A DNA stretch of 64,000 bases, from the NCBI GenBank assembly GCA_008921705.1, contig VFFE01007101.1:1001304-1065303 (forward strand), written 5' to 3'. The notes under the pieces are model-generated. The model did not search any database, was not told the DNA's origin, and worked only from the letters and a program-made list of their open reading frames with translations. A program made the translations under genes and the position numbers. Origin of the DNA: Burhinus oedicnemus. Lineage: Eukaryota; Chordata; Aves; Charadriiformes; Burhinidae. Below, piece after piece: positions 1 to 14,332 of this stretch. Positions within the stretch are counted from its first letter, which is position 1. Each line of letters begins with the position of its first letter.

Positions 1-2939
1 CATTATAAGAATTCCCACACTGAGAGTCAGTCCAGCTTTCCAAGTATTTATGTACCTAATAGGTAGCCCTGCAAACTTGTCAAGGCTTTGTCAAGCTTAC
101 TGTGACAGAACTTGATCTGATCAAATTCTTTGTCCCCTCAACAGGAAGAAGTTACCCCGCAATTCCTTCTGCATCTGGGATACCTGCACTAGATATCACA
201 TGCAAGCAAAATTCATCCCGAGCCAGTGTGTCGTGCTGAGAAATTTTACCCTGAGCTGTTTGTATGTAGAGGTAGCATCCTGAAATCAGCTGGCAGTAAA
301 GCCGGAATGAAAAAAATGAAAGTTCACGTATTTATAGGGTTTGATGTTTTAATTAATAGTTTGTAGCTATGGAGACTAAAGTGGGGGAGCGGGGGTTTTT
401 ATGTTAGATCTCAGAGGCTGCAGGAAAGAAAGATGCTTTTCAGATTAAACAAAACAGAAAAGTTCAATGACAACAGCAAAAAATGAGAAAACAAATTGGC
501 TACTGTGCACCCTTTTTACTTCATCTATCTGGGTTAATACAAACCTAAGCAAAATTTTAGAGGCATGCTATCACCTGTGGGTGTAAGAAAAAAAAAAAAT
601 TCAGAAGAATAATACTGAAACCAAAATTATTCCCAACATTATGCTTCAATGTTGCTGAATAACAGACCAAAACTCTCCCTCCCTTCACTAATAGCATGTA
701 ACATAATCAGGTTTTTTACAGATGAAAGATGATCTACAATCGAATGAGTACTTTCCCTAAAACACTGCAGAGCAGTTTGCTCAAGAAGCAACAAGGAGCA
801 GTTGCCATCAGAAATGAAAAGATGCTTTTTCTACCCCTCAAGCCAACTCAAAGTCTCTGTTCCCTACAAGACATGCTTTCCTGTCTCCCCACTTTAAAGA
901 TGTTTTTACAAGACTCCCAGGATGCTGAAGAAAGCTCTAACTCACTGCCACATTTATAAAACAGCAGATGAGTGATTAATCTTCTGGCTTATTCTTTCCT
1001 CACTGTATTAATTTATTGGTTGGGCATAGTTTGTATACATGTTACTTTGTCATAGCAAAAGCCATCCTTTTAATTAAACAAGATGAAAGATGGAATAGCA
1101 AACAGCGCTGTTAGAAGGACTGCAGCTCAGATTTCCAAGGTGGCTGTTATGAGGACACTGCTTTGTCTCCCCACCTCTGGGGCAAGAGAGAGCAACCTGA
1201 GAACAACAATAGCGTCATGCAAGCTGCTAGCAGTTGTTTTGGCAGTGTTGATATCAGAGAGCAAACCTACCTGATAAGCTAAGGATTCTGCACAATCTCT
1301 AATCGTTCCTTCAGTAAATGAAACTGCAAGATGGCACAAGGAAAGCACTGGGGGGAAAAGCTTAAACAACTATTTTAATGAAGGTGGGAGAAGACAGACC
1401 ACAGGAATTTGAAGGAAGAACTTGGCCAAAGCACCAGTAATGAAAGAGGCAATAAACCTCACATTTTAGATATAATCCCTACCGTGGGGCTATAAAGATG
1501 ATGGTGGGGTTGCTGTCCAGGACCAGACTTGGCCACGCTATGCCCTTGACCACTGTTACCTACAGCCATAAATGCTGCTGTTTAGCATGTTCCTGAAAGA
1601 CAGTCCTCTTCTTCCATGTGTAACATTTCTCAGTCTCTTTACATTTGTGACGCCTTTTCAATAAGAAAACATCTGAAATGCCCCCTATCTCTCTTTTTCT
1701 TTTCAATCACAAGTGTGTCAGTCACAAGCCCACACTACTCAGCCACCATGATTACTGCTGTGCTTCAGCTGACAAGCTGTGAAAGTTTTGGCTGCCCCAA
1801 AATCATTGTGAACATTTTTATTTCCTTTGGTTAGAATTATGAGATGTTTGCATCTCATTGCCGTGTACCAATGTACCTTCACACATATACATCAGTGAGT
1901 TTTAGTGACATCAAGTATTGCATCCAACTAGTTAGGAAATACTACCTTGTTAATGAGACGCAACGTTACTGCCAGCTCTTCATTCCAATATCACTTAAAC
2001 ATGCATAGAAATCATTTCCTTATACTTTAACATCCTTTTTATATTCTGGTTATAAAAAAGTAGAACACCATGTGGGGAAAAACAGTGTGCATCATCCACT
2101 CCTGTACTTTGCAACGAACCAAGGACTGTTTCAATGGAAATTACATTAAATGTTGCAATGCTTACACTAACCAAGGAAGAAGATATGAGATCAGAATGGT
2201 TTCTTCTTTCTGTAGGGCTATGAGCCTTCTAGTGAATCCCAGAGAGCTCTTGAAGACCTGCGGGACTCACAGTGTTGGGAGGAATTTGTCCAGAACAACT
2301 GAGTCTCATGCACAGTTAGATATTCTCCAGCAATTGTGCAATCTTCTAATAACTAAATCCAGAAATTATATTATCCCGCTCTCATCTTGGGTAAAATACT
2401 ACAATTTATGCTTATTGGGATGCTGAAGACCTCAAATGCAGGCTTCACTGACAGCTACAGTACCTGTAGGCAAGCGCTGTTCATTACATTTACTTATAAC
2501 TTCTGAGACAAATGTAACATAGCCATCCTGCACACACAATAAAAGGACACTAGTTCCAAACACATAATCCAGCCATTATTTTGATTGCAGTATATTTTCC
2601 AAATCATTTTGAAAATATGTTTTTATTAAAGTGCATGATTTGTCAAAAGCGCTTCCAGCCAGTGTAAGAAAAAGAGCAGAGAAATTGGAGCTTGCTTAAC
2701 CAAGTTTATAAACCTGCTGTTTCAGTCTCAAAGATGAATTACACTGCAGGAGCACGTTCACTAAACGTTCATGCTCTCCTTCTTGCCCTCCTACTTATGT
2801 TCAAAGAGTAGAATAGAAAAACATAAATCAAAGTCTCAGAACATATTTCTTCTCCAATTCCAAAGCTGCCATATCTCTATACTAGAATCATAACCCCCCA
2901 CAATACAAATAAAAAGCATGGCCCAGCAATCACCACTTC
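1..2939. other. Non-coding background, no gene seen
   Basis: This stretch is AT-rich with scattered A and T runs (for example near 587-598). The longest open frames are short: 118 codons on the plus strand at 2070-2426 and about 80 codons on either strand around 1083-1369. Their translations are low in recognisable motifs and match no family that I know. I see no RNA gene, no CR1 or LTR signature and no obvious tandem repeat. It reads as intergenic or intronic vertebrate DNA. Confidence 0.6.
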
Positions 2940-2959
2940 AAAATAATTACAGGCAACAC

Positions 2960-3045
2960 AGTAATTTACACTTATCTAAAGCCTTTCACCCCAAGGATCC
3001 CAAAGCAATTTATACACTATATAGATGTGGCTGATATGAAAACAA
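2960..3045 (+). repeat. Possible ancient interspersed repeat
   Basis: The stretch with AAGCCTTTCACCCCAAGG, followed by ATCCCAAAGCAATTTATAC, resembles a motif common in old amniote interspersed repeats, in which a 'catcc-aaggatctcaaagcgctttacaaa' core precedes a 'tatcattatcc'-like tail. Here the core is present with several substitutions and the tail is weak. The class (MIR-like, L2-like or other) cannot be decided by eye, and chance similarity is possible. The strand given is only the orientation in which the motif was recognised. Confidence 0.28.
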
Positions 3046-5324
3046 TAATGCCAAGGAGCTACTTGGGAATTGAGGGATTCTCTAAACCATGTGGATCTTC
3101 ACTGTCCAAAAGCTTTACATATGCCCGTCATCCTTGTAGCAGTTTGAACAAAATCTATTACAATCTTCTGTCTCCCAAATTTAGGAATAGTCTAGGCTCA
3201 TATTGACAGATGTGTTCTGAATCCTTGTTTAATTTCAGTCGAGGATTTTGAGAAATTAAGAAAGGACCAGATATAACACTGCCCACCAGATGTCATATCC
3301 AGCTTCAGGAGGTGCTCATCTGAAGTACTACCAGGATTAACACACTCTTCTGGAGAGAATTAAGGTCTCAATATCTATTCTTACTTCTCTTTTCCCTTAT
3401 CAAATTTATTTCTGATCCATTCGGACTCTGGGTAAATGCTGGCCTACAGTCAAAGTCTTGCTTCTTCTGTGCTAGCTCTGAAATATCATAATTTCACTAC
3501 CAGCTGCACAGCAAATTAAAGCAGTCTACGGGTGCTTGCTGGAATCCCAACACTGTCAATAGCACCAGGCCATGGAGGTACAAATTGGTCTTTAAACGTA
3601 GCTGTGAAATAGCTGCTGGTTCCCTAATCCTCAAACTGCACTCCTGGGGTGCTCAGTGAAAGGAAGCTTGGGGAACTAAACGGATATATATTTCTAAAAA
3701 TTAACTGGTAATCCACTTACATTCTCAAGGCATTTTTTACATGGGAAAGAGCTACTGGCTCTTTCTATATTATAAAACATGGATTTTGTATTGGTTTTCC
3801 TCAGTCGACAAAGTGTGGGCACACAAACTTTGAAAGCGTTAGCTGTTCACTTCGTAGGATCCCCAAAAGCAAAATCTGGGGAAAACAAAATCTCTTTTGC
3901 CATGTGAGCTATAGATGCAACAGGAAAGCTCCCTGGCAGTCTTTGGATCCAAAGTGATCGCTGCAAATCCCAGCATTTTAAGGGACAGCTGTATATTATT
4001 ACTACATTTTAAAATAGAGAAATTGAATTAAAACACCTTCATGCACAGGACACTTCAGTCTCAAGGGTAGGAAACTTACTCTTTTCCCTTGCTCATCCCT
4101 CTGTAATGTGTTTCTCTACCAAAACATGTACATAGGCCTGTCAGGGACATACAAGATTTTTAATGGATTGAATGAGAACGGCACATACAACAGTACTGCA
4201 GCATCTGATCTGCATGGCTAATGTGTCTGCAGTCAATCTGATCAGTGAAAAGGATTGGCCTCGCTGCTCGTCATCAGGATTGTTACTGCCTTAGGAAGGA
4301 GGAAACGCTAACTGTGCTTTTTGGGGGGTAAGCTGTTTTTTGTTTGGTATTTTTTTTAATAAAATAACATCAGGGGGAAATCTTACCATTTTTGCTACCC
4401 GCATGGCACCACATTTCTGTTTCACTCCTGGGTGGCAGCTGCAGCATCTCTCAGCAGGGAGACAGGAGTTTGCTATGACAGTACAGAGAAAAAAGTGATT
4501 GGATTGGAATTTTTTTGCCCTTCCTCATGATCTCTGGGCTGCTGACAGCTGATCCACTAACGACACTTGAGACAAGTGAATTATTCAAGCAGTTTTCATA
4601 ATGGGATGCTGGAGATGGTTGATTGCATTGCCTCACACTGGATTTCTTTTCCTTATTACTTTTTTAGGGAGCAAAGAGGCAACAAAATGAACATCTTTAA
4701 TTAGCGAGTCCTTAGAAATTGCAAGTATTCAGTGTTTTCTGTTAAGAGACAGATGCCAAAGAAAAAAAAGTGAATAAATAACAGACCTTATAATGAGACT
4801 GATTTGGGCTAAACTCTGAAACTAAAACAGTGGATATGGGGTTTATTTATTTTTCAATCTTCATACCGCTTCAATTTGTGGTTCACATCTTCATGAGGTG
4901 AAAAACAATTTCATTTAGTAGAAAAGCTGCCCAAAGAAGCTATGCCAATTTATACCACCTGGGAATCTCGCCCCGTGTTAATCTGTTTCATTCATCCCCA
5001 TTTCTTGACATTTAACTGCCAAGGGACTAGCCTGGATCTGGAAATGTATTACCCGAGCGTCACCAGTAACGCTGCCTCTTTCTCTCCCATCCTCTCCAGA
5101 GCATCTAAGCCAGAACAGACTTCAAAACTGGATTTGTGAAAGTGAGTAGGAGCAAGGGCAAAAAAATATTGGACCGAAGGAGTAAGATTCTGTAGTAAAT
5201 TCTGGATAAAACAGGTTCTGTCTTTGCCTTTACCACAAACAGGAGTTAATTCCATAGTTCAGTTTTATCTTCTGTGTTCATATATTTATGAAAATGATTT
5301 ATAACATGGAGCTTGTAACTGCGA
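3046..5324. other. Non-coding background, no gene seen
   Basis: No open frame here exceeds about 68 codons, and none resembles a known protein. T-rich and A-rich tracts occur near 4320-4370 and 4760-4780. No repeat or RNA signature was recognised. Confidence 0.6.
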
Positions 5325-5375
5325 GGGAGTGTATTAGATGATCCTAGTGGTCCCACAAATCTTCATCTCTGGTTT
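5325..5375 (+). mobile_element. Possible ancient CR1 3' end scrap
   Basis: The segment GTATTAGATGATCCTAGTGG, followed by TCCCACAAATCT, resembles the stretch just before the 3' terminus of old CR1 elements, which reads 'ggattagatgatctagtggtcccttccaa' in sense orientation. No octamer tail survives and the match is short, so the call is tentative. A second old CR1-like scrap, in the opposite orientation, lies about 170 bases downstream. Confidence 0.3.
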
Positions 5376-5540
5376 CACTGCTCTTGTGGAGTGCAGCCGT
5401 TGTGAGATGTTGGTCTGGAAATAGCAAGGATTTTGATTATCAGCACAATAGGTCTCACACTGACTTTGGAGTTCAATAAAGAATCATTGCAGAGACCTGA
5501 TAACAGGGAGTACATATTTGCTGCTTCCTATGTTTCTAAT

Positions 5541-5610
5541 CATAGTACACTGGACTGGAAAGACATTCTGGGGTATTCAGTCCAGTCCCTTGCTATTGCA
5601 GGTGACCAAA
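5541..5610 (-). mobile_element. Ancient CR1-like 3' end fragment
   Basis: Read on the plus strand, the stretch has CATAG, then GGACTGGAAAGACATTCTGG, then TCAGTCCAGTCCCTTGC and GCAGG. This is the order seen in antisense at the 3' end of CR1 elements (octamer tail, 'ggactggaagggacct', 'catctagtccagtccc', 'gcagg') and it corresponds position by position to the 3' ends of the well-preserved copies A to C in this window. The many mismatches suggest an old insertion of a diverged CR1 or L3-like subfamily. Only about 70 bases are recognisable. Confidence 0.42.
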
Positions 5611-8600
5611 TAATAAAATCCATTTTATAAATTGATGGATTTCTTTGTTCTGTCATAAGACATTTCATATCCTGTAGTTTTATTTCTAGTTACAGAAACT
5701 TTCAGTCAGTGCCAGGCATACTCTTGATGGAAGTGTCTTTTGCAGTCTCGAAATATTAAAGCATTAGGAAGGAAGGAAGGAGAAAAGAGAGAGGCCCAAA
5801 GAGGATCCTTAAGCTCAGATACAACTTTACTGTACTAGTTTCCCTTAAGAGAAAAGGTTTTTTAAAAGGAGCTGAATTCTTAAAAATTCAGAAACACCTT
5901 TTTCTCCTTGCCCTATTTTAGAACAGCAAATCTATGCAAGTTCTCACCTCATCTAAACAGGGGAAAAAGTTTAATCTTTCATATACATCTAACACAGATC
6001 TGAGCCTTTCACTAATATGATTGTAGTCTGCTTTGCTTCAGTGGCTGTGTGCGTTTACTGCCCGACACTGGGTGGTGCCTTGGGAGTGGCGTGGGTGCAA
6101 ACTCACCTGGCAAACCACATCTGTGCGCCACGGTGTGCTGTGCTTAGGCCAGGAGGTCGTGCATGTTCTCCAGCACACTGGGAGGTTCAAGAGACAGAGT
6201 TTGCGCACTTCCCATCCTGAATCCTAGCAGCCCATGAAACACATGATGCTCCACAGCTCTGGGAAAGAGCAAACATCCAAGTATCAAAACATATCCAATG
6301 AGACACAATCAATAAAGAATTAGGACTTAGGAGTATACTTATTTCCAGTGTACATGGCTGTATGGAAAATAGGTCTTCTCAAACAAAATTCAAGTTGTCT
6401 TACCATTAAAGTAGAGATTTGGCTGTAAAAGTAGCTGTGCTGATGGAATAAAATTCTGTATCTCATTTGATTTGCTTCCAGATGATGCTCTAACTGAAAA
6501 GAGCACTATGACACTACACAACAAAGTTCGTGCTAAATGGATTAAAATTATAGAAGTGATAGATCTTAAAGCATGAATTTAAATGTGTCTGTCTTAGTTC
6601 AGCGTTGCTGTACATTGCATTTAAAAGCAGATATAAGCGATCATTAATAAAATTCATAGTAACATTAAAAACTAGTGAGGTAGTCAATAATATTGGGAAC
6701 TGCTCAATTATGTAAATCAATTGCCAGGGTGACATAGATTTTAAAAATCCAAAATGTCAAGTATTAAAGTTCCTTAAAGTGTGGGAAATAGAATAGCTGG
6801 ACACACTGGCAACAAAAGGGACTTGTCGTAGAAAATCCCCAATGAAATGTGATGTCCACAACTGAGAAGGTGCACGAGAGAGGGCAGACCAAATATTTGG
6901 CTGCATGAGATGCAGAATCCAAAATGCCTAAGAGGGATTTCTTCACAGTTTTTAAAGGAGCTGTTGAAAATATTGGAGAAGGAGAGGTAGGAAGAGGAGG
7001 CTGAAGGCAGAACAGGACATACGAGTTGTGCAATAAACATGGAAGTATTATCAGTATTGAATAACTCGGAGCTCACCTGGTATATAATCAGGACGTAACT
7101 GTGAGAAGTTTCACTCCTACCACAGCTTCTGTTGGAAAGAGAATTCTTCACCTCTAGCCTGTAAGAACCCAAATGTCTTACAGCTTCTGCACTACTTGGT
7201 AGATAGCTTGCTAGTTTATTGTAAAGCACTTCCCCAAAGTAATACTGTTTCATTCGCTGTTAACTTTGTACCCAGCTTTACACAATTAATTAGGGAAGTG
7301 TTCAGAGACCTAGATTTTAGACCACTTAATTAATAAGGAATGAACGTTTAATGGCTATTCCTCTCAGGCTATTTAATTTAATGAGAGAATTTGCAAGAAA
7401 AAGAAGCAAGAAAAATCGATTTAGTGTATAACAAATTGCAAGAGAAAACAGAAATGTCTGAGGTGAACATATGTATCTATTTACTGTTTGACTGTATAAG
7501 ACCATCTCTATCAGAGCTCGAGGTGGTGTGCATTTTTGGTACTGGTGACACATCTCATTAGTTCCAAGGAACTTCCCTGCCCCATGCCCTTCTCTGCTGG
7601 GAAGGGAGAGAGAGATTAAAAGAGAGCATCTGTCGTTTGCTTAGTGGCCAGCCCAGACCAAACCACAACACCCAGTCAGACAAACTGGTATTTCCATCAC
7701 ACCCCAGGATGTTACTATTTCCATCCCACCACCTAAAAACAAAATCCAGAAACACAAGAATAGAGGAGCCTCGTCATTTGCCCCAGATCCAAGCAAAGGC
7801 TGAAAAAGAGAGCAATGATCTCCCAAGGTGCAGCAAGTGGCATTCAGCTCAGTATCGTGCTGGGCTGGGAGGCTGAAGGCACCCGTTGTTGCATCACAAG
7901 AGGAAGGAGACCCTATTCAGAAGAAGATAGGACACGTGGCAACATAATGTCCCTGACTATAAAAACTAGAGTCTTCATCCTAACACCCAGCTGAGCAATG
8001 TGATTTCATGCAGGACACACTTATTTGAACTAAATCTTTCTATTATGGAAAAAAAGTCATGCAGCAGCAGACTATCAGTTTTATTTTGTAAGAGCTGTCA
8101 CACTGACATTTCTCTAAAAGCAAAATCTTTTTATGTCAGTAGAAGGTCTGAATGCCAAATGATGGGTACGTGCCCTTCTAAGTTACTGAAACATTTTGAG
8201 TTGTTTCGTTCCCTGAGGTATCTGCCACAAACAAGAAGAGCCAAGACTGAAGACAGGGTGACTTAGTAGAGCACTGAGATACTTCTAATAATATGAGTAA
8301 ACCTAAGAAAATATTAGAGCTGCTGTTACACTAAGCTTTGTAAAGACCCTAAAAGAAACTGCCCCTCTACTGAGACATTTCAAATCTAAGCTCTGCCTCT
8401 AAAACAAAACCACTCTGTTACATACAAAACATCAGGCTTTGGGCTGGGGAGAGATGTTGCTTTGTTCTTTTATTTTTCAGAACTTGGAATTTGGTAAGAT
8501 CTAAGTATAAGCATTCAAAAAACCATTACATTTCAAAAAAGACCTTGTTCATCAGTACTGGCAAGACTGAATGATTTGTGTTAAGATGAAATGAGACTCT

Positions 8601-11600
8601 AACGTATACAACATTTCAAAATAAATAGTAGCACGCAGCATTGCTATGGTTTTGCCAGCCATCTGCATGATTCATCCCCATATGATGATTTAGCCACCTA
8701 TCTGTTTTTGCCAAGGCATTTGGAATATAGGCTCGCTGATACAAAGCATGACATTTTTTTCCTCAGCTATTGCTAATTAAGCATACCACTGTAGTTCAAA
8801 TCAATCCAGTAAGTCTAATTGAATAGGGAACTGGATCTCCACAGAACTGAGCCTCTCTTCTGCAGTTCATATAGAAAAGGTATTTACAGTGAATATTGCT
8901 AGTCCACATTAGGAATTCCTTTTTTAAAATCTAAGAGATAACCTTTGGTCAAAAAGAAGAGGAGAGCGGGAAATAATAGGGAAACCCTTTTAGCTTTCAG
9001 AGGGCAAATCTGAACCCAAAGCCCAAGAAACTCTAAGGAGGAAGCAATAATTATCATATTGGCCAAAAAGTGGTGAGACTGGCTGGGTAAGTGAGCAGAT
9101 TGGGATAAACAACAAAATGTTTCCTCAGCAAATCCCTGAGCCCACCCCAATAAATTTTAGTCTGGCCAGCAGCAGGCTCCGTGCCAAAGAGGCAGGATGC
9201 CTCTGCGCTTTCCGTTCCTGCCAGGACAGGATTTAACCCTAAACATGTTTTAAAAAAATCATTTAAGCTCTAAAATTTATGTAATCACTTATGACTAACT
9301 CCTCATTATAACAGAAGTTATAGTATATGCAATTATCTCTTTGGTTTGGGTTTTAAATTAATATGAGTCATTCCCCTTCCATTTAAAACCTCATTTTCCA
9401 CATGTACAACGCTTCCAACTAGCTTTGGAAAAGAAGTATCAAAGGGGCTAATTCCCCCCTGTTTTAATTTAACTGAAGAAAATAGAGTTACATAAAGGAC
9501 AGATTTGAATCATTACAGTGTGTCTGAGCTCTCACAAGGAAGACAGAAAGCAATAGCAAATCTATGGGTGCATAAAAAATTCAGTGTCTTTTACTGGGTT
9601 TTAATGAGGCATTTTTGTTTTAACTGAGGGGAGGGCAGGGAAAGAGGAAAGTGTTTCTGTACCACCATACTAAACATACCATGGAACAAGACTTGTCCTC
9701 TTCTCTGACCCCTATTATGTTCCTGAAATTGCTCACAAAATGAAGCATAATTGACATGATTGTCAAATCCCCTTTCTCCAAGCACCATAATAACTTACTG
9801 CACCTAAATACCGCGGGACTTTTGTCAGAAGAGAAGAAAGCTCTCAGCTCCCTCCAAGAAGCAGCAGCTTTCTTGGCACCTCCATTCTGTTCCAATAAGA
9901 TTATCTAATCTATATGCTAAATTATTCCCACATTTAGAGCTGCACCACTGCTGTGCTGTTGCTCTGGCGCTGCCCCAGCACAGCTGGTTTTTGCTTTGGG
10001 ACATTCTGCAAGGCACCACACAGGGATGTGAGGGCTGGCATGTTCGAAGCTTTATCATGCCTTCTGGGCATGACCACCAGGTGCATTTTGTACCATCCCT
10101 TTACTGTGTGGTTTACAGCCTCAGGAGGCTGCCACTCTGGCTGCAGACAGAGCACTGGGACAGGCTCCATCACTGCCTATGCCTCTGATGATCTTCTAAC
10201 CTGCACCACAAATACACACTTTGGAACATGGATCAATTAATTTTTCAAGTACTTCAATTGATCTTTACCTATGGACATCTTGTGAGTATCCTATGATTGC
10301 AAGACTGATTTCTCTTCTCTCTGAAGTCCAGGCCATATCTGACCATACAGAAGATGCCAGTACTTGGCAAGTGGTTGCCTTAAAGATACCTTATTAGCTC
10401 TGATTTTGACTGGCAAATTATAAAAGCAGGTAAATAAATAAAGTTTTTTATGATGAACCTGAGAAAAACAACTCTCCTATTTATGTCCATTTTACTTATG
10501 TATTTTACAAAATTCACTACATGTTCTAGACCAGCTTCTGTACTATGAATTCCCCTGAATCATGAGAAATCTATAGTTTCTGTATTTCTGTTCCCATATT
10601 AGACAAGCATAAGGATTTAGAGTAAGAATATGTGCATGCACAAACACCAAATCTTAGTTTTAACTTTAAAATTCACTTCCCAAATAAAATCTGAATGCTC
10701 TTAAATGAGCCAGGAAAATTATCAAAGTGAATTGTGAACAAATATTTGAGAATGTTTGAGAAATTTAAGAGCAGGGTTTTGCTGTATTGGTTTGGCTCCA
10801 TCTTTCCATGGGAATGATCTGAATGCATTAAGGCGGCTATTAAAATACATCCCTCCTTTGCATGAAAAATAGAAATTCTCTGACAAATTACTTGAAGTGG
10901 AATGTATTCTATTCCATCCCAAGAGATAACATTTTGTTTTGAGAAAAGCCACATGCATAAATGCTTGTGAGCTCTATGCACAGAAGTACTTAAAGCTGTG
11001 TATAGAGTGTATCATTTAGAAGGCACTTCCCTAAAAAAGGCATTGCTGGCAAATGACACCTGAGCAGAGAGCCCAGTACACGCCTGCCACCTTTCTGGTC
11101 CAAAAAGGAGGGGAACCCCTAGCAAACCCCTGTTGCAGGAGGGCAGTCGGTTTTGGGGGAATCCAGGACGACAGCATGGCAGCCGGGCGGGGGCCAGCAC
11201 GGAGGCAGGTGGCTGCTGGCAAGAGCAACAGCAGCCACTGAATACAAACCTGTGCTAAAGTAACAGGAGGTAGCAACCGACGGTCCTAAACTGGTGGTAC
11301 TGCTGTTCCAACAGGAAGCATTTCTAAATAAAAATATTCCAGGTTTTGGATTAAAAGTTTTCATTTTCAATATTTTATATTTCAATTCTAGATATAAAAC
11401 AAACAGAACACCTTGGTTTTGGCAGAAAGAAAACACTTCTCACAAAAAAAAAATTTGTTTAATTAGCAAACTAATTTCCCAGTAAAAGAGAATTCTGACA
11501 GAAAAAGTTGACCCACCCCACCCTGCTTCATGCATAATGAAAATGGATTTTAAAAATCCTACGTTGCCTACAGGGTGAAGCAAATTTCCTTTTGCCCTAT

Positions 11601-14306
11601 GCACTGTGCATTCAGTTTGGTACCTCGGATGTGAACACCAGCTCTCTAGAAACTCCACCTGGTTTGGGCAGTGCAAGGTACAACATTGCTGTTACATTTG
11701 AAAATACAATGATCAGATGAGCACATTGAATGAATGACACTAACATATTACAAAGATGACAGAAGTAAAAATTGCAGGAGAAGCAAACATCTACAAATAC
11801 TATATTTAGATCTGGCCATGATTTGGAGTAGCTCAGCACACCTTTTCTGTGAAATTATTTCTGTCAGCATTCTTAAAACATCACTGCTAACCCATAAGAA
11901 ATATTCCTTATTAATTTTGACAGGTATGTATTTGAATCTTACCCAGAGATGAGCTATCATTGACTGATGTGTTAAATTTTTCCATGCCAATGTTAATTTG
12001 TTTGCAGTGGGAGAAGTAAGCTCTTCGCATGGCTTAAATCTCACAGTAGCTGGGAAGACTTCATATCGTCAAAGGTTTCTTTCCTATGAAACTTTCACAA
12101 ATTTAATGTCTAAAAAGGTAGCTAAGTAATCTGTGATTGACATTTACACATACACAATCATATGCAATATATTAACTCAGTGTTTATGGCTCTGCATGCA
12201 ATTAACAGCACAGCAATTAAGTTCTGGCATAATATTACATTTCAAAAGGCCAACAAAAGGGTGGCTATAAAATGAGCCAGCAGAAGCAAGTCCTTTATCG
12301 TTGCATTTTCCCTTAGGTGGCTGGATCCTCAAGGAAGGACTCACAAGCACTAGGACTGGGCTGAGCCTGTGAAATGTTCAGAAATGAGGTACTTCATCAC
12401 AGTCCCGCTGGGGACATTCTGACTCAAACTTCAGTACCTGTTCTGAAAGCAAAAAGTAAGGCATGAGTCACTTACCACGTTATCAAATAACATATCCAAA
12501 CTAGATGACAAAAAGATGGTGATTTGCAAAGTGATCAGCTGCTTAATGCTGCAGTTTTATTTCTGGTGAAGAAGCCAGCTACAAGTGCTGTTGTTGTCAG
12601 AAACATCTGTAATTAGAAAGATTTCCAAACATCTCAGCAGCATGGATTACCTCCTCTTAGAAAGATGCTGTCAGATCCATCTGTACAATACTTACCCCCA
12701 GTTACAGGGATGGCACGTGCTTTTGATGATGTATTTCCCCCCAAGCGCCCATGGGGTGTTAGTGCCCTTGCACCTCATCCAAACAGGCTAAAGGATTGCT
12801 GTTGCAGCTGGTCATAAAGTTTCCAACAAAGCAGCTATCCATAAAAAAATGCCAGTCTGTAGAAATTAATTCTTGTCTTGCAACATGTCAGTTTTGATTT
12901 ACCAGAGGCAATTTTTTGCTTTCCAGTGGGATTTCTGGTGAAAAGCACATGACACATTTTACCCCAGAGAGCCCATGGGCGAGTGTGCTCATGCAGCGCA
13001 CTCCCCCTGGCCCATTTCAGACCCCAGGTCTTCTCACATCTCTGGGTGCCTTTTAAAGCACCTCCTGAATTACCTAGGGAAACAAACACAGACTTTATGA
13101 GGTCATTTGTCTTTAATGCACTTTCTAAATATTTAAATATGGTATATTGTTTATGACATTTCTGAATTAATTCAGTGTAGCTAACCAGGAGAAAGGCTGC
13201 ATGCAGTTTAGATGTCGTCACTGCAAGGCCACAGTTGAGGAAAGATTTTGATGAACATGGTTCTGAATTTAGGATTACACACAGCATACTTTGATAGATT
13301 TGTTATTACTTTGGAGCTGATCCTAGAAATAGTCCTGATCCTTTACTCACTCACTTGAAGTAAGCTGCAAAGGACATGAACCCCATATCAAGCTAAATAA
13401 TGCTGGCTGGGTTTTTTAAATCTTAATTGTATGACATCTTTTCTCAAAATTACTTAATGGACGTAACACACATAACATAAATATAGAAAAGACCATTATC
13501 AGAAAAGATCATCAGCAATCACACTAATCTGCTGTGTAGAACTGCTAGAAAGAAAAGTAAATGTGACTGTACAAAATGCTCTTCGCTTTGGAGACACAAA
13601 ACACATGGAAGCTAATTTGTTTCTCTATTATCACCACTTCTCAAGTTGGCAACAGTCTCCTAAATTGAGTCCTATTTTATTCATAAGCATTATACAGCAC
13701 TTTCAGTAAAGCAAGTGGTAACTACTAGTCATTGTGCTTTTTAAAGCTGAGTAAGCAAACCATTCTCTTTTATTAACTAATACAGGTTTTGTTAGTATCA
13801 TCTGTAATACAAGTGACTCAATTCATTGCTTACCAGGTTGGCATTTGCTGATTAGCTAAATTATACTTCAGAAAAAGATCACTGTGAATTCTCCAAGTTT
13901 TGTGAGAGGCAGGTTATCTGGTTTATCAAACAAATCTTTCCAGAACAGTGTGTATCTGGTGCATTTTATCCTTGCATGATAATCAGAAACCTATTTCTGA
14001 AAAACTTCCAAGGAGCCAGGAGTGATTCAGAGTGAAAAGGCTGGGGCATGAAGCAGGAACACTTGCAAATGAACGTAACACCTAATCCTCGGTTTCTGCT
14101 TGTGTCAGTTTAGCACAGATCCTTTAAATGCATTTGCCATCCAGTTAGTGCTCGTTTCTGTCCTTTGGTACTGCATTAAATCAGGTTAATGAATGAAGAT
14201 TCCTCATGGTTTAATATCGCTTTGGCTATTTTGACACTAAGCAGATTTAGCATTTATTTCTAGCAGAAGTTAGTTTACTCAAACACAGTTTGTGTTTATA
14301 CATACT
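5611..14306. other. Non-coding background, no gene seen
   Basis: This is a long stretch without any supported gene. A purine-rich GGAA tract (four units plus AGAAAAGAGAGAGG) lies at about 5766-5794. Overlapping open frames on both strands pile up at 6764-7253 (up to 159 codons, minus), 7558-7876, 9591-10240 and 11012-11436. The last two coincide with GC-richer patches in which stop codons are simply less frequent. A 150-codon minus frame lies at 12835-13287. None of the translations shows a domain, repeat, signal peptide or family signature that I recognise, and frames overlap on opposite strands, as expected by chance. Confidence 0.55.
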
Positions 14307-14332
14307 TACATATACACATATATACACACATA
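14307..14332. repeat. 26-bp alternating purine/pyrimidine tract
   Basis: Every base from 14307 to 14332 alternates pyrimidine and purine (TA, CA and TA steps), forming a short TATACACA-type simple repeat. Such tracts are usual microsatellite seeds and can adopt left-handed DNA. No gene lies next to it. Confidence 0.7.

Noticed and set aside
6764..7253. 159-codon and 89-codon minus ORFs as a gene
   Set aside because: They overlap each other in different frames, and neither translation shows any known motif or protein-like regularity.
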